Assembly (NCBI GenBank): GCA_036389275.1
Contig: DASVQE010000059.1
Location: 1 to 64,000, forward strand
Length of the DNA stretch: 64,000 bases
Reading direction: 5' to 3'
Source of the DNA: QHVT01 sp036389275
Lineage (GTDB): Bacteria; Acidobacteriota; Thermoanaerobaculia; Gp7-AA8
Below, piece by piece: positions 54,278-64,000 of the stretch (its first letter is position 1; each line of letters starts with the position of its first letter). The notes under the pieces were generated by a model. It saw nothing but the letters and a program-made list of their open reading frames with translations. It did not search any database and was not told where the DNA came from. The translations under genes and the position numbers were made by a program.

Positions 54278-55186
54278 ATGAACCGCCCTCTGCTGATGCT
54301 CTCCCTCGTTCTCGCCGCCGCGCCGCTGTTCGCGCAGGAAGCCGCCAAGCCGGCGCCGACGCCCGACGAGATCGTCGTGGCGTCCGTCAACGGCCAGACC
54401 ATCTCGCAAGCGAAGCTCGACCAGCTCTGGCAGCGGATGAGCGAGAACATGCGCGCGCAGTACGAGAAGAACGGCGGCAAGACGGCGTTCCTCGAGAGCT
54501 ACGTGCGGCGGCTGCTGGTGATCCAGGAAGCGCTCAAGAACGGCTTCGACAAGCAGCCGGACGTGCAGACCGAGCTCGAGGCCGCGCGCGACTCGGCGCT
54601 GTTCGATCTCTACGTGCGCGACGTGATCGCCGCGCCGCTGGTGACGGATCAGGAAGTGCGCGCGTTCTACGATCAGAACCCGAGCGAGTTCACCACTCCC
54701 GAGCGCGCCCACGTGCGCCACATCCTCACCTCGGCGGCGAACAATCACAATCCCGAGGGTGCGCGCGCCAAGATCACGCAGGTGATGTCGGAGCTGTTTC
54801 AGGCGTACCGCGCCAATCCGAACGGGTTCGTCGACGCGTTCGCCGCGGCGGCGCGCAAGTATTCGGAAGACACGACCAGCGCGCAGAACGGCGGCGACCT
54901 CGGCTGGGTCTCGCGCGAGCAGCTCGATCCGCGCCTCTCCGAGGGCGCGTTCACGATGAAGACAGGCGTCATGAGCGGCATCATCGAGGCGGCCGACGGC
55001 TTTCACCTGCTGCTCATCGAACAGCGCGAGCCCGCCTCGAAGCAGTCGTTCGACGAGGCGAAAGCGGGCATCCGCGAATACCTGCTCAACAAGAACGCCG
55101 GCCGCATCATCGAGACGCTGACCAAACACACCGCCGACCTGCGCGCGAACGCGAAGGTGACGCTGTACCCGGACAACGTGAGATAG
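54278..55186 (+). CDS. Periplasmic parvulin-type peptidyl-prolyl isomerase (PpiC/SurA-like)
   Basis: The product has 302 residues. It has a signal peptide (LLMLSLVLAAAPLFAQE), a SurA-N-like helical region (about 30-140, VASVNGQTISQAKLDQLWQR, LESYVRRLLVIQEALKNGF) and a parvulin domain (about 150-265). Parvulin landmarks are ERAHVRHILTSAANN, AAARKYSEDTTSAQNGGDLG and GVMSGIIEAADGFHLLLIEQ. It is a periplasmic folding catalyst/chaperone for outer-membrane or secreted proteins. The C-terminal helix is as in the family. It stands alone in front of the repeat-rich gap at 55187-55310. Confidence 0.94.
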   Translation: MNRPLLMLSLVLAAAPLFAQEAAKPAPTPDEIVVASVNGQTISQAKLDQLWQRMSENMRAQYEKNGGKTAFLESYVRRLLVIQEALKNGFDKQPDVQTELEAARDSALFDLYVRDVIAAPLVTDQEVRAFYDQNPSEFTTPERAHVRHILTSAANNHNPEGARAKITQVMSELFQAYRANPNGFVDAFAAAARKYSEDTTSAQNGGDLGWVSREQLDPRLSEGAFTMKTGVMSGIIEAADGFHLLLIEQREPASKQSFDEAKAGIREYLLNKNAGRIIETLTKHTADLRANAKVTLYPDNVR

Positions 55187-55204
55187 CGCGGCCTGCGGCC
55201 GCGC
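55186..55204. terminator. Hairpin after the parvulin gene
   Basis: GCGCGGCC-TGC-GGCCGCGC is a perfect 8-bp stem that begins at the last base of the stop codon. No T run follows. A second GC-only palindrome at 55293-55311 abuts the stop of the opposed gene. Confidence 0.45.
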
Positions 55205-55205
55205 T

Positions 55206-55292
55206 GGTGCTAAGTGCAAAGTGCAAAGTGCAAGAAAGTGCTGAGTGCTGGAGTGCAAGCGCGTCAGCACTTAGCACTTAGCACTTAGCACC
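55206..55292. repeat. AGTGCAA heptamer inverted repeat
   Basis: The left arm 55206-55231 (GGTGCTA then AGTGCAA units) and right arm 55267-55292 (GCACTTA units) are 26 bases each and inverted with two mismatches. The loop also contains AGTGCTG-like words. The family is shared with 11860-11885. It separates two convergent genes. Confidence 0.85.
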
Positions 55293-55310
55293 GCGCGCGC
55301 AACGCGCGCG

Positions 55311-55589
55311 CTACGGCTTCACATCGATATCCGGATCGTTCACCACGCCGTTGGCGCTGATCGAGTATTTGTAGCGCTTCTCGGCATTGAAGACGCCGCT
55401 GGTGACGTGGAACGGGGCGTCGCCGCCGTTGCCGCGGCGGACGTCGTTGTAGCCGTCGACGTCGATCTGGAAATCGAAGTCGGCCTGCCATTTGATGCGC
55501 TGTGCGCCTTTTTTCACCGGAATGGGATCGAGGTCGGGCACGGGGAGTCCGTCGCGCATGGTGATGCGGACGATCTTGTCGTCGTTCAT
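55311..55589 (-). CDS. Small hypothetical protein
   Basis: The product has 92 residues without signal peptide or membrane segment. It is beta-rich: KIVRITMRDGLPVPDLDPIPV, then RIKWQADFDFQIDVDGYNDV, VTSGVFNAEKRYKYSISAN and the end NDPDIDVKP. The pattern (a basic opening, a 'V-KKG-Q-I-W' strand, and a terminal 'DPDIDV') resembles a small cupredoxin- or Ig-like domain without the copper ligands, but I do not know the family. It lies 15 bases downstream of the kinase gene on the same strand and probably shares its transcript. Confidence 0.75.
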   Translation of the reverse strand: MNDDKIVRITMRDGLPVPDLDPIPVKKGAQRIKWQADFDFQIDVDGYNDVRRGNGGDAPFHVTSGVFNAEKRYKYSISANGVVNDPDIDVKP

Positions 55590-55604
55590 GAGAAGCTCCT
55601 CTCC

Positions 55605-58187
<2,583 letters not shown>

Positions 58188-58210
58188 CGACGGCCGCTGG
58201 ACCCGGCGCG

Positions 58211-58216
58211 ATTCTA
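58211..58216 (-). promoter_or_regulatory. -10-like box of the Ser/Thr kinase gene
   Basis: TAGAAT on the minus strand lies 23 bases before ATG 58187, giving a short leader. No clear -35 box is seen. Confidence 0.35.
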
Positions 58217-58274
58217 ACGCGGCGCTGCCGTGGCGTATGATTCGGCCGTTCCCCCGTTTCACGAGCTTTTCGTC

Positions 58275-58844
58275 ATGCGCCGCACCGTGCGTTGGATCGC
58301 CGCGGTGGCCACGGTGGTGGCCGGGACCGGTTTGCTGCCGGCCGAAACGCAACCGGTGTGGCTGGTCCCGTGGAAGGTGTTCGACGGCAGCGAGCGCGCG
58401 CAGGCGCCGCTGGTGCTCTACTGGGCGCCGGCCTCGCGCGAGGAGCTGCGGCACTCGGAGCTGCTGACCTCACCGGAGCTCACGCTGTACGCGTCGCGCT
58501 GCGTGGCCATGCGCGTGGTGCGGGTCGAGGACATCCGGCTCGTCTCCGACGAACCGACGCCGGCGCCGTTCGCGATGCTGCACGACGACCGCGCGCACCT
58601 GCTGCGCCGCGTCGAAGGGCGCGACGGCGCACTCGAAGCGGAGGCGGTGGAGACGATGGTGCGCGAGGAGCTGGAGTCGCGCGCCGCCAACGCCGACGCG
58701 ATGCTCGACCGGGCCCGCGAGCTCGCCGCATCGGGCGAGCCGGAAGCAGCAGCCGTGCTCTACGAGAAGGTGTGGGAGCAACGCTGCACGTTCCCGCGCC
58801 AGGCCAAAGACGCGCAGCGCGCGCTGCGGAAGTTGCGTCGATAG
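58275..58844 (+). CDS. Secreted hypothetical protein
   Basis: The product has 189 residues from ATG 58275 with a signal peptide (WIAAVATVVAGTGLLPAE). The mature part has VWLVPWKVF, then PLVLYWAPASREELRHSELLTS and VAMRVVRVEDIRLVSD, then FAMLHDDRAHLLRRVEGRDG. The layout is that of a thioredoxin-like fold (a W-x-x-P-like turn where CxxC would be), but without redox cysteines. A helical end AAAVLYEKVWEQRCTFPRQA could be a TPR-like hairpin. No certain family. It is divergent from the kinase gene and is followed by the large palindromic element. Confidence 0.75.
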   Translation: MRRTVRWIAAVATVVAGTGLLPAETQPVWLVPWKVFDGSERAQAPLVLYWAPASREELRHSELLTSPELTLYASRCVAMRVVRVEDIRLVSDEPTPAPFAMLHDDRAHLLRRVEGRDGALEAEAVETMVREELESRAANADAMLDRARELAASGEPEAAAVLYEKVWEQRCTFPRQAKDAQRALRKLRR

Positions 58845-58850
58845 GCTACA

Positions 58851-59021
58851 GGGGACGACCGGGGCCTCCGGCGGCCGGGGCCACGGGCCCCGGACCCCGC
58901 TTGTTGGCCTAGCCTCCGCGACACCGTGTCGCGAGCTCGGAAGGCAGTGTCGCGGAGGCTGGGCCAACCAACGGGGTCTGGGGCCTGTGGCCCCAGCCGC
59001 CGGAGGCCTCTGGTCGTTCCC
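58851..59021. repeat. Large palindromic element, copy 2 (complete, 171 bp)
   Basis: The left arm is 58851-58924 and the right arm 58947-59021, about 75 bases each with roughly eight to ten mismatches, around a 22-base loop. Outer ends read GGGGACGACC and GGTCGTTCCC. The arms contain GCCTCCGGCGGC and GGCCACGGGCCCCGG inner words. It fills the gap between a secreted protein gene and the desaturase gene and matches copy 1 at window bases 1-133. Confidence 0.92.
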
Positions 59022-59031
59022 TGTTGCCAAC

Positions 59032-60132
59032 CTACGCAGCCTGCAGCATCCGCACTGCGCGCTTCCAGTGGCGGCGCGAGTGGCGGACGTGCTGGCGTGA
59101 GCGGCGGTGCATTTCGCGCCAGACCGTGTTCTTCGCTGCCTGCTCCTCGACGGCGCGGCGCCAGAGCGCGATCGCCTTCTCGAGATGCCGCGCGGCGTTC
59201 TTGAGCCGGCGGCGGGCCTCGTCGGCGAGCGTCCCGTTCGCCACCTCGATCTTCGCTTCCACCAGGCGCAGCGCGGCGCGCATGCGCGCCTGCTCGATCT
59301 GCGGCAGCGGCGTCTGCGTCAGGTCGCTCGCCAGCCCGACGAGCTTCAGGCCGCGAATCCACCACTTCGCCGGATCCCAGTCATACCAGCGGATGCCGTT
59401 GCGGAAGTCCGCAGGGAAGCGGTGATGGAAGGAGTGAAATCCCTCGCCGAGCGTCACCAGCGCGACCCAATAGTTGTCGCGCGCCGAAGCCTCGGCATTG
59501 AACACCGGCTTGCCCCACGAGTGCGCGAGCGAGTTCACGAAGAACGTCGTGTGATGGATCACCACGATCCGCGTGAAGCCGCCCCAGAGCAGCCCGGCCA
59601 GCGGATTGCCGAACGCGGCGCCGATGAGCGTCGGGATCCCGAACCCGCCGAGGATCAGGATGGCCTTGTGCCAGCGGTGCTGCCACATCACGATCGGATT
59701 CGCGAGCAGATCGGGAGAATTCGAGAACGACTCGTCCCGCTCCTCGTTCCGGTAGAAGATCCAGAACATATGCGCCCACCAGAAGCCGCGGCGGATGTTG
59801 TACGGATCCCAATCCTTATCGGCGTACTTGTGATGCACGCGGTGCGAAGACGACCACCAGAGGATCGAGTTCTGCGCCGCCATCGCGCCGAAGAAGGCGT
59901 AGAAGAGCTGCAGCGGCGCGGACGCCTCGTAGCTCTTGTGCGAGAAGAAGCGGTGATATCCGGCGGTGATCGAGATGCCCACCGCGGCATACATTCCGAT
60001 CATCAGCAGCGGCATCCAGAGATGGAAGCCCGCGTACCACGTCCATGCGATCGTGCCGGCCACGCCGACCACGGGTGTGAGGGTGAGGAACAGTACATTC
60101 ACCCAGTCTTTTTGACGCTGCTGACTCTCGAT
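59032..60132 (-). CDS. Acyl-lipid/acyl-CoA delta-9-type fatty acid desaturase
   Basis: The product has about 366 residues and is an integral-membrane di-iron desaturase. It has hydrophobic helices at the front (VLFLTLTPVVGVAGTIAW, LLMIGMYAAVGISITAG). The three His boxes are HRFFSH, HRVHHKYAD and EGFHSFHHRF. The extra His of IHHTTFFVNSLAH is also present. It introduces a cis double bond in fatty acyl chains to adjust membrane fluidity. The ~90-residue basic C-terminal extension (RRRLKNAARHLEKAIALWRR) is long for the family. The only codon correctly spaced from the strong ribosome-binding site is ATC 60132; a TTG at 60159 would place that site inside the gene. Confidence 0.9.
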   Translation of the reverse strand: MESQQRQKDWVNVLFLTLTPVVGVAGTIAWTWYAGFHLWMPLLMIGMYAAVGISITAGYHRFFSHKSYEASAPLQLFYAFFGAMAAQNSILWWSSSHRVHHKYADKDWDPYNIRRGFWWAHMFWIFYRNEERDESFSNSPDLLANPIVMWQHRWHKAILILGGFGIPTLIGAAFGNPLAGLLWGGFTRIVVIHHTTFFVNSLAHSWGKPVFNAEASARDNYWVALVTLGEGFHSFHHRFPADFRNGIRWYDWDPAKWWIRGLKLVGLASDLTQTPLPQIEQARMRAALRLVEAKIEVANGTLADEARRRLKNAARHLEKAIALWRRAVEEQAAKNTVWREMHRRSRQHVRHSRRHWKRAVRMLQAA

Positions 60133-60137
60133 GGGAC

Positions 60138-60144
60138 ACCTCCT
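60138..60144 (-). promoter_or_regulatory. Ribosome binding site deciding the desaturase start
   Basis: AGGAGGT on the minus strand ends 5 bases before ATC 60132 (codons ATC GAG AGT CAG). There is no ATG, GTG or TTG at this spacing. This supports an AUC start, or a sequencing error in it. Confidence 0.6.
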
Positions 60145-60214
60145 GCGTGCCGCGTGCAACGTGTGTGTGCGGGTCGGTATTGCGCGTACGCAATTCCCGG
60201 TCCCGGTCGCCGTG

Positions 60215-61885
60215 TCAACGGACCATGGGAAGATCGACGCCCCGTTCCCGCGCCACCTGCGCCGCCTCTTCGTACCCGGCGTCGGCGTGACGCATCACGC
60301 CGGTGCCGGGGTCGGAAGTGAGCACGCGCGAGAGCCGCGCGGCGGCCGCGTCCGTGCCGTCGGCGACCACGACCATGCCGGCGTGCAGCGAGTAGCCGAT
60401 GCCGACCCCGCCGCCGTGATGCACGCTCACCCAGGTGGCGCCGCAGGCGGTGTTGAGCAGCGCGTTGAGGATCGGCCAGTCGGCGATCGCGTCCGACCCA
60501 TCCTTCATCGCCTCGGTCTCGCGATTCGGCGAGGCCACCGAGCCGGCGTCGAGATGGTCGCGCCCGATCACGATCGGCGCGCTGACTTTTTTCTCGCGGA
60601 CGAGCTGATTGAACAGCAGCCCGGCCTTGTCGCGCTCGCCGTAGCCGAGCCAGCAGATGCGCGCCGGCAGCCCCTGGAACTCCACGCGCTTCTGCGCCAT
60701 CCGGATCCAGCGGTGCAGCGCCGCGTCGTGCGGGAAGAGCTCGAGGATGGCCTCGTCCGTCACGAAGAGATCGTTCGGATCGCCGGAGAGCGCCGCCCAG
60801 CGGAACGGTCCTTTCCCTTCGCAGAAGAGCGGCCGGATGAAGAGCGGCACGAAGCCGCCGACCTCGAACGCATTCGCGACGCCTGCCTTCTGCGCCTGGC
60901 CGCGCAGGTTGTTGCCGTAGTCGAAGGTGACGGCGCCGCGGTGCTGCAGCTCGATGATGGCGCGCATGTGCCGGGCCATCGAGTCGTACGATAAAGCCAC
61001 ATACTTTTCGGTATCGCTTTTACGTAATGATAATGCCTCGTCATAAGTCATGCCGGTGGGAACGTAGCCATCGAGCTCGTCGTGCGCCGAGGTCTGGTCG
61101 GTGAGGACGTCGGGGACGAGGCCGCGGGCGATGAGCGCCTCGAGCAGCTCGACCGCGTTCGCGACGACGCCGATGGAAACCGCTTCGCCGGCGTCGCGCG
61201 CCTCGAGAGCGCGGGCGATGGCGGCATCGAGCGACGGCGCCTGCTCGTCGAGATAGCGCTTGTCGAGGCGGCGCTGAATGCGCGACGGATCGACCTCCGC
61301 CACGAGCGCCGTGGCCTCGTTCATCGTCGCCGCCAGCGGCTGCGCGCCGCCCATGCCGCCGAGTCCCGCCGTGACCACCAGCTTGCCGCGGAGCGAGCCG
61401 CCGAAGTGCTGCTTCGCCACTGCGGCGAAGCACTCGTACGTCCCCTGCAGGATGCCTTGCGTGCCGATGTAGATCCAGGAGCCGGCGGTCATCTGGCCGT
61501 ACATGGTCAGGCCGAGGGCGTCGAGGCGGCGGAACTCGTCCCAGGTGGCCCATTTCGGAACCAGGTTCGAGTTGGCGATGAGCACGCGCGGCGCGCCCTC
61601 GTGCGTGCGGAAGACGCCCACCGGCTTGCCCGACTGCACGAGCAGCGTCTCGTCGTCGCCGAGTCGCTTGAGCGTGGCCACGATGGCATCGAAGCACTCC
61701 CAGTTGCGCGCGGCCTTGCCGATGCCGCCGTAGACGATGAGCTGCTCCGGCCGCTCCGCCACCTCCGGATCGAGGTTGTTCATGAGCATGCGCAGCACCG
61801 CTTCCTGCTGCCATCCTTTGCACGAGAGCGCCGTGCCGCGCGGCGCGCGAATGGTCCTTGACTCGGAGAGCGTGGTGGTGGTCAT
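60215..61885 (-). CDS. hutU: Urocanate hydratase
   Basis: The product is a 556-residue HutU, full length for the family. It converts urocanate to 4-imidazolone-5-propanoate in histidine degradation, using NAD+ as electrophile. Clear blocks are VYGGIGKAARNWECFDAI, GKPVGVFRTHEGAPRVLIANS, YGQMTAGSWIYIGTQGILQGT and TAGLGGMGGAQPLAAT near the front. DQTSAHDELDGYVPTGMTYD and RIMARQ-like IRMAQKRVEFQGLPARICWL follow in the middle, then IVIGRDHLDAGSVASPNRET with GVGIGYSLHAGMV. No hutH, hutI or hutG is adjacent. A TAGAAT box ends 8 bases before the ATG. Confidence 0.98.
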   Translation of the reverse strand: MTTTTLSESRTIRAPRGTALSCKGWQQEAVLRMLMNNLDPEVAERPEQLIVYGGIGKAARNWECFDAIVATLKRLGDDETLLVQSGKPVGVFRTHEGAPRVLIANSNLVPKWATWDEFRRLDALGLTMYGQMTAGSWIYIGTQGILQGTYECFAAVAKQHFGGSLRGKLVVTAGLGGMGGAQPLAATMNEATALVAEVDPSRIQRRLDKRYLDEQAPSLDAAIARALEARDAGEAVSIGVVANAVELLEALIARGLVPDVLTDQTSAHDELDGYVPTGMTYDEALSLRKSDTEKYVALSYDSMARHMRAIIELQHRGAVTFDYGNNLRGQAQKAGVANAFEVGGFVPLFIRPLFCEGKGPFRWAALSGDPNDLFVTDEAILELFPHDAALHRWIRMAQKRVEFQGLPARICWLGYGERDKAGLLFNQLVREKKVSAPIVIGRDHLDAGSVASPNRETEAMKDGSDAIADWPILNALLNTACGATWVSVHHGGGVGIGYSLHAGMVVVADGTDAAAARLSRVLTSDPGTGVMRHADAGYEEAAQVARERGVDLPMVR

Positions 61886-61893
61886 GATGAGCG

Positions 61894-61899
61894 GATTCT
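61894..61899 (-). promoter_or_regulatory. -10-like box before hutU
   Basis: TAGAAT on the minus strand ends 8 bases before ATG 61885. The whole gap to the divergent nth start is 14 bases, so any -35 element would lie inside nth. Confidence 0.45.
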
Positions 61900-62664
61900 A
61901 TGACCGACCGGAAGAAACGGGCGCAGGAGATCAACCGCCGGCTGGCGAAGCGCTATCCCGATGCGAAGTGCTCGCTCGATTTCACCACGCCGTTCGAGCT
62001 GCTGATCGCCACGATCCTCTCGGCGCAGGCCACCGACGCGCGCGTGAATCTCGTCACGAAGTCGCTCTTCCGCAAGTACCCGTCGCCGCACGCGTTCGCG
62101 AATGCAAATCTGGTCGAGATGGAGACGGACGTGAAGCAGACCGGCTTCTTCCGCAACAAGGCGAAGGCGGTGATCAACTGCTCGAAGGCGATCGTCGAGA
62201 AGCATGGCGGCGCGGTGCCGCGGACGATGGAGGAGCTGGTCGAGCTGCCGGGCGTCGGCCGCAAGACCGCGAACGTGGTGCTGGGCAACGCGTTCCAGAC
62301 TCCGGTCGGCGTGGTGGTCGACACGCACGTCACGCGCGTCTCCGGCCGCCTCGGCCTCACGCAAAGCGCCGACCCGGTGGAGATCGAGCAGGACCTGATC
62401 GCGCTCTTGCCGCGCGCCGAGTGGACGCCGTTCGCGCACCGCATCATCTACCACGGCCGCGAGACGTGCATCGCGCGCAAGCCGCAGTGCGACGCCTGCG
62501 TGGTCAACGATCTCTGCCCGAGCGCCGAGCTCACGGCGGATCGAACGTCCCAGCCTTTGTCCAGGGGCCGCAGCGCGCGATCCGCCACGCCGTCTTCAGC
62601 GAGCCCTTCGCAAACCCGTACTTTAAAATCGCCGCGCGGCCGTAAGCCGAGCAAGTCGGTTTGA
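61900..62664 (+). CDS. nth: Endonuclease III
   Basis: The product is a 254-residue HhH-GPD DNA glycosylase/AP lyase for oxidised pyrimidines. ATILSAQATDARVN, the helix-hairpin-helix LPGVGRKTANVVLG with catalytic Lys122, and VDTHVTRVSGRLGL with Asp141 are present. The iron-sulfur cluster ligands are Cys190, 197, 200 and 206. The family normally ends about residue 215. The last 40 residues are Ser/Arg/Pro-rich and antisense to yidD, so they are a read-through tail and may or may not be functional. Confidence 0.97.
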   Translation: MTDRKKRAQEINRRLAKRYPDAKCSLDFTTPFELLIATILSAQATDARVNLVTKSLFRKYPSPHAFANANLVEMETDVKQTGFFRNKAKAVINCSKAIVEKHGGAVPRTMEELVELPGVGRKTANVVLGNAFQTPVGVVVDTHVTRVSGRLGLTQSADPVEIEQDLIALLPRAEWTPFAHRIIYHGRETCIARKPQCDACVVNDLCPSAELTADRTSQPLSRGRSARSATPSSASPSQTRTLKSPRGRKPSKSV

Positions 62665-62833
62665 AGCGGCAGCGCACCACGCCGCGCAAATGCGGCGAGA
62701 CGTGCGCGCGATATTCGTCGATGGCGATCACCGCGCCGCGCGCCGCCAGCCCGCGCCCGTGCGGCGCGAGAAAGACATCGTGCAGGGCGATGACGAGCAC
62801 GACGAGCAGCGCGTAGGCGGCGAGCTTTCTCAT
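62531..62833 (-). CDS. yidD: YidD membrane protein insertion factor
   Basis: The product has 100 residues and the diagnostic YidD motifs CRFKPTCSAYG, AILKYGFAKGSLKTAWRIARC and GPWTKAG. An N-terminal hydrophobic segment (LAAYALLVVLVIALHDVFL) makes it a little longer than typical. YidD assists YidC in membrane protein insertion. It is usually found between rnpA and yidC; here it stands alone, 6 bases downstream of mazG on the same strand, and its end overlaps nth by 134 bases. Confidence 0.92.
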   Translation of the reverse strand: MRKLAAYALLVVLVIALHDVFLAPHGRGLAARGAVIAIDEYRAHVSPHLRGVVRCRFKPTCSAYGRAAILKYGFAKGSLKTAWRIARCGPWTKAGTFDPP

Positions 62834-62839
62834 GCGCGA

Positions 62840-63622
62840 TTACGCACGTTCGGCCGCCTTCGCCTCATCCCACAACCCATCCATCTCTTCCAGCGTGAGC
62901 TGATCGAGATTCTGGCCGCGCTCGTGAACGCGGGACTCCATCGACGTGAAGCGCGACTGGAACTTGCGGTTGGTCGACTGGAGCGCTTCCTCGGCGTTGA
63001 CGTTCACCTTGCGGGCGATGTTGGCGATGGTGAAGAGGAGGTCGCCGATCTCTTCGTGGACCTTCGATGCGTCGCCCGAGGCCACGGCCTCGCGCAGCTC
63101 GCCCATCTCCTCGTCGAGCTTGTCGAAGACGTCGTCGGTGCGGCGCCAGTCGAAGCCGACGCGCGATGCTTTCTCGGTCAGGCGCGACGCTTTCAGCAGC
63201 GCCGGCAACGACTGCGGCACGCCGGAGAGCACCGACTTTTTCTCCGCCTTCCTCTCTTCGCTCTTCAGCTTCTCCCAGTTCACCAGCACCTGCTCGGCGT
63301 CGCCTGCCTCCACGTCGCCGAAGACGTGCGGATGGCGGCGCACCAGCTTGTCGTGGATGGCGGTGATCGAGTCGTAGATGTCGAACGATCCTGCCTCGCG
63401 CGTGATCTCGGCGACGAAGACCGCTTCGAGCAGCAGATCGCCGATCTCTTCGACCAGCGCGCCGCGATCGTCGCGATCGATGGCGTCGACCACTTCGTAC
63501 GCTTCCTCGATCACGTACGGCTTGAGGTCCGTCAGCGTCTGCTTACGGTCCCACGGGCAGCCGCCGGGGCCGCGCAGCGTGGTCATGAGCGCGACCAGAT
63601 CGTCGAACGTTTTCTTGGCCAT
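62840..63622 (-). CDS. mazG: Nucleoside triphosphate pyrophosphohydrolase MazG
   Basis: The product has 260 residues from ATG 63622 and two MazG domains. The first has CPWDRKQTLTDLKPYVIEEAYE with metal motif EEAYEVVDAI...EEIGDLLLEAV; the second has EEMGELREAVASGD...EEIGDLLFTIANIAR. It hydrolyses NTPs and dNTPs to monophosphates and pyrophosphate, removing aberrant nucleotides, and in E. coli also lowers ppGpp. Length is standard. It is upstream of yidD and divergent from the last gene of the window. Confidence 0.97.
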   Translation of the reverse strand: MAKKTFDDLVALMTTLRGPGGCPWDRKQTLTDLKPYVIEEAYEVVDAIDRDDRGALVEEIGDLLLEAVFVAEITREAGSFDIYDSITAIHDKLVRRHPHVFGDVEAGDAEQVLVNWEKLKSEERKAEKKSVLSGVPQSLPALLKASRLTEKASRVGFDWRRTDDVFDKLDEEMGELREAVASGDASKVHEEIGDLLFTIANIARKVNVNAEEALQSTNRKFQSRFTSMESRVHERGQNLDQLTLEEMDGLWDEAKAAERA

Positions 63623-63684
63623 GCGGCGCATTGTAGTGTTGCCGAACGGCGCGTCTCCTTCTGTTAGCATGACGCCGGACTTAC

Positions 63685-64000
63685 ATGCTCAACCAGGTCC
63701 TCATCGTGGCGGCGGAGCAGGCAGCGCAGACGCCGGCGGAAGTGGTGCGCTCGCTCCGGTTCACGCCGGTGGTGGCGGGCTCGGAGCAGGAGGCGGTCGA
63801 GCTCCTCGACCGCGAGCGATTTCGCCTGATCGCCGTCAGCGGCAACTCCGCCTGGCAGCGGCTGCGCGAGGCGGCCGAGAGCAAGCAGCCGATGACGCGC
63901 GTGCTCGAGCTGCCGGAGCCGGCCACCGGCGACGACACGCTGATCCGCCGGCTGATCGTGCGCTACCTCGCGCCGGCCTCGTCGGAGCGTTCGCGTTTCA
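63685..64000 (+). CDS. Signalling protein N-terminus (receiver-like), cut by window end
   Basis: The frame from ATG 63685 is open to the window end, giving 105 residues. The pattern NQVLIVAAEQAAQTPAEVV, FTPVVAGSEQEAVELLDRE, FRLIAVSGNSAWQRLREA and TRVLELPEPATGDDTLIRRL follows a receiver domain. However, the acidic pair and phospho-accepting Asp are missing (AE for DD; Ser/Gly where Asp should be). The codon use is typical of real genes here. It may lead a histidine kinase, as in the first kinase of this window, but the output domain lies outside. Confidence 0.7.
   Translation, partial: MLNQVLIVAAEQAAQTPAEVVRSLRFTPVVAGSEQEAVELLDRERFRLIAVSGNSAWQRLREAAESKQPMTRVLELPEPATGDDTLIRRLIVRYLAPASSERSRF

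Noticed and set aside
58470..59030. Minus-strand frame through the large palindrome
   Set aside because: It joins antisense sequence of a secreted-protein gene with the palindromic element and has no domain.
60133..60159. TTG 60159 as the desaturase start
   Set aside because: No ribosome-binding site precedes it, while a near-perfect one would be buried within the coding region just before ATC 60132.

Overview
The window is a GC-rich, densely coding bacterial chromosome segment without phage, plasmid, transposase or CRISPR genes. Gene content points to a Gram-negative soil-type organism, most probably an Acidobacteriota. The signs are a VWFA-related secreted protein of the kind described from Acidobacteria, a tricorn-like S41 protease, a Ser/Thr kinase fused to TolB-like and TPR domains, a split LigD pair, KaiC-like signalling, PilZ proteins and three YfhO-type membrane proteins. 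The phylum is inferred from gene families and composition; no rRNA lies in the window.

Layout. 1-11 kb is rich in signalling: an ECF sigma factor with a small membrane protein, a pseudo-receiver histidine kinase convergent with a double-domain KaiC-like ATPase, small enzymes, tRNA-Gln, a class III CoA-transferase, and a membrane GAF histidine kinase flanked by two related PilZ proteins. 11-13.7 kb holds envelope enzymes (SLT transglycosylase, GT51 transglycosylase) and CutA. 13.7-23 kb has three large YfhO-type proteins, a sulfite-oxidase/cytochrome c pair, and a non-coding array of about eleven degenerate ~98-bp repeats. 23-45 kb carries DNA repair and maintenance genes (uvrA, LigD polymerase and ligase, an Nei-type glycosylase, an Lhr helicase), a tricorn-like protease, a VWA protein, an M15-like peptidase, a hemerythrin, and a Lys/Ala-rich protein overlapping a Doc-like gene. 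45-64 kb holds a giant tandem-duplicated amidohydrolase lipoprotein, a glycosyltransferase, NfeD protease, dnaB, a parvulin, the Ser/Thr kinase, a fatty-acid desaturase, hutU, nth, yidD, mazG and the start of a further signalling gene.

The most unusual content is repetitive DNA. A 171-bp near-perfect palindromic element is present twice (one copy cut by the window start). A 93-bp inverted repeat is inserted in frame inside the Lhr helicase, and an 80-bp palindrome is inserted in frame in one YfhO protein but absent from its two paralogues. Heptamer tandem repeats of several unrelated sequences sit at gene ends, and one set encodes part of a signal peptide. Two genes look as if they begin at AUC, and several genes have a TAGAAT/TAGATT box only 6-10 bases before the start codon, suggesting leaderless mRNAs. 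Several opposed gene pairs share start-codon bases or overlap at their 3' ends.
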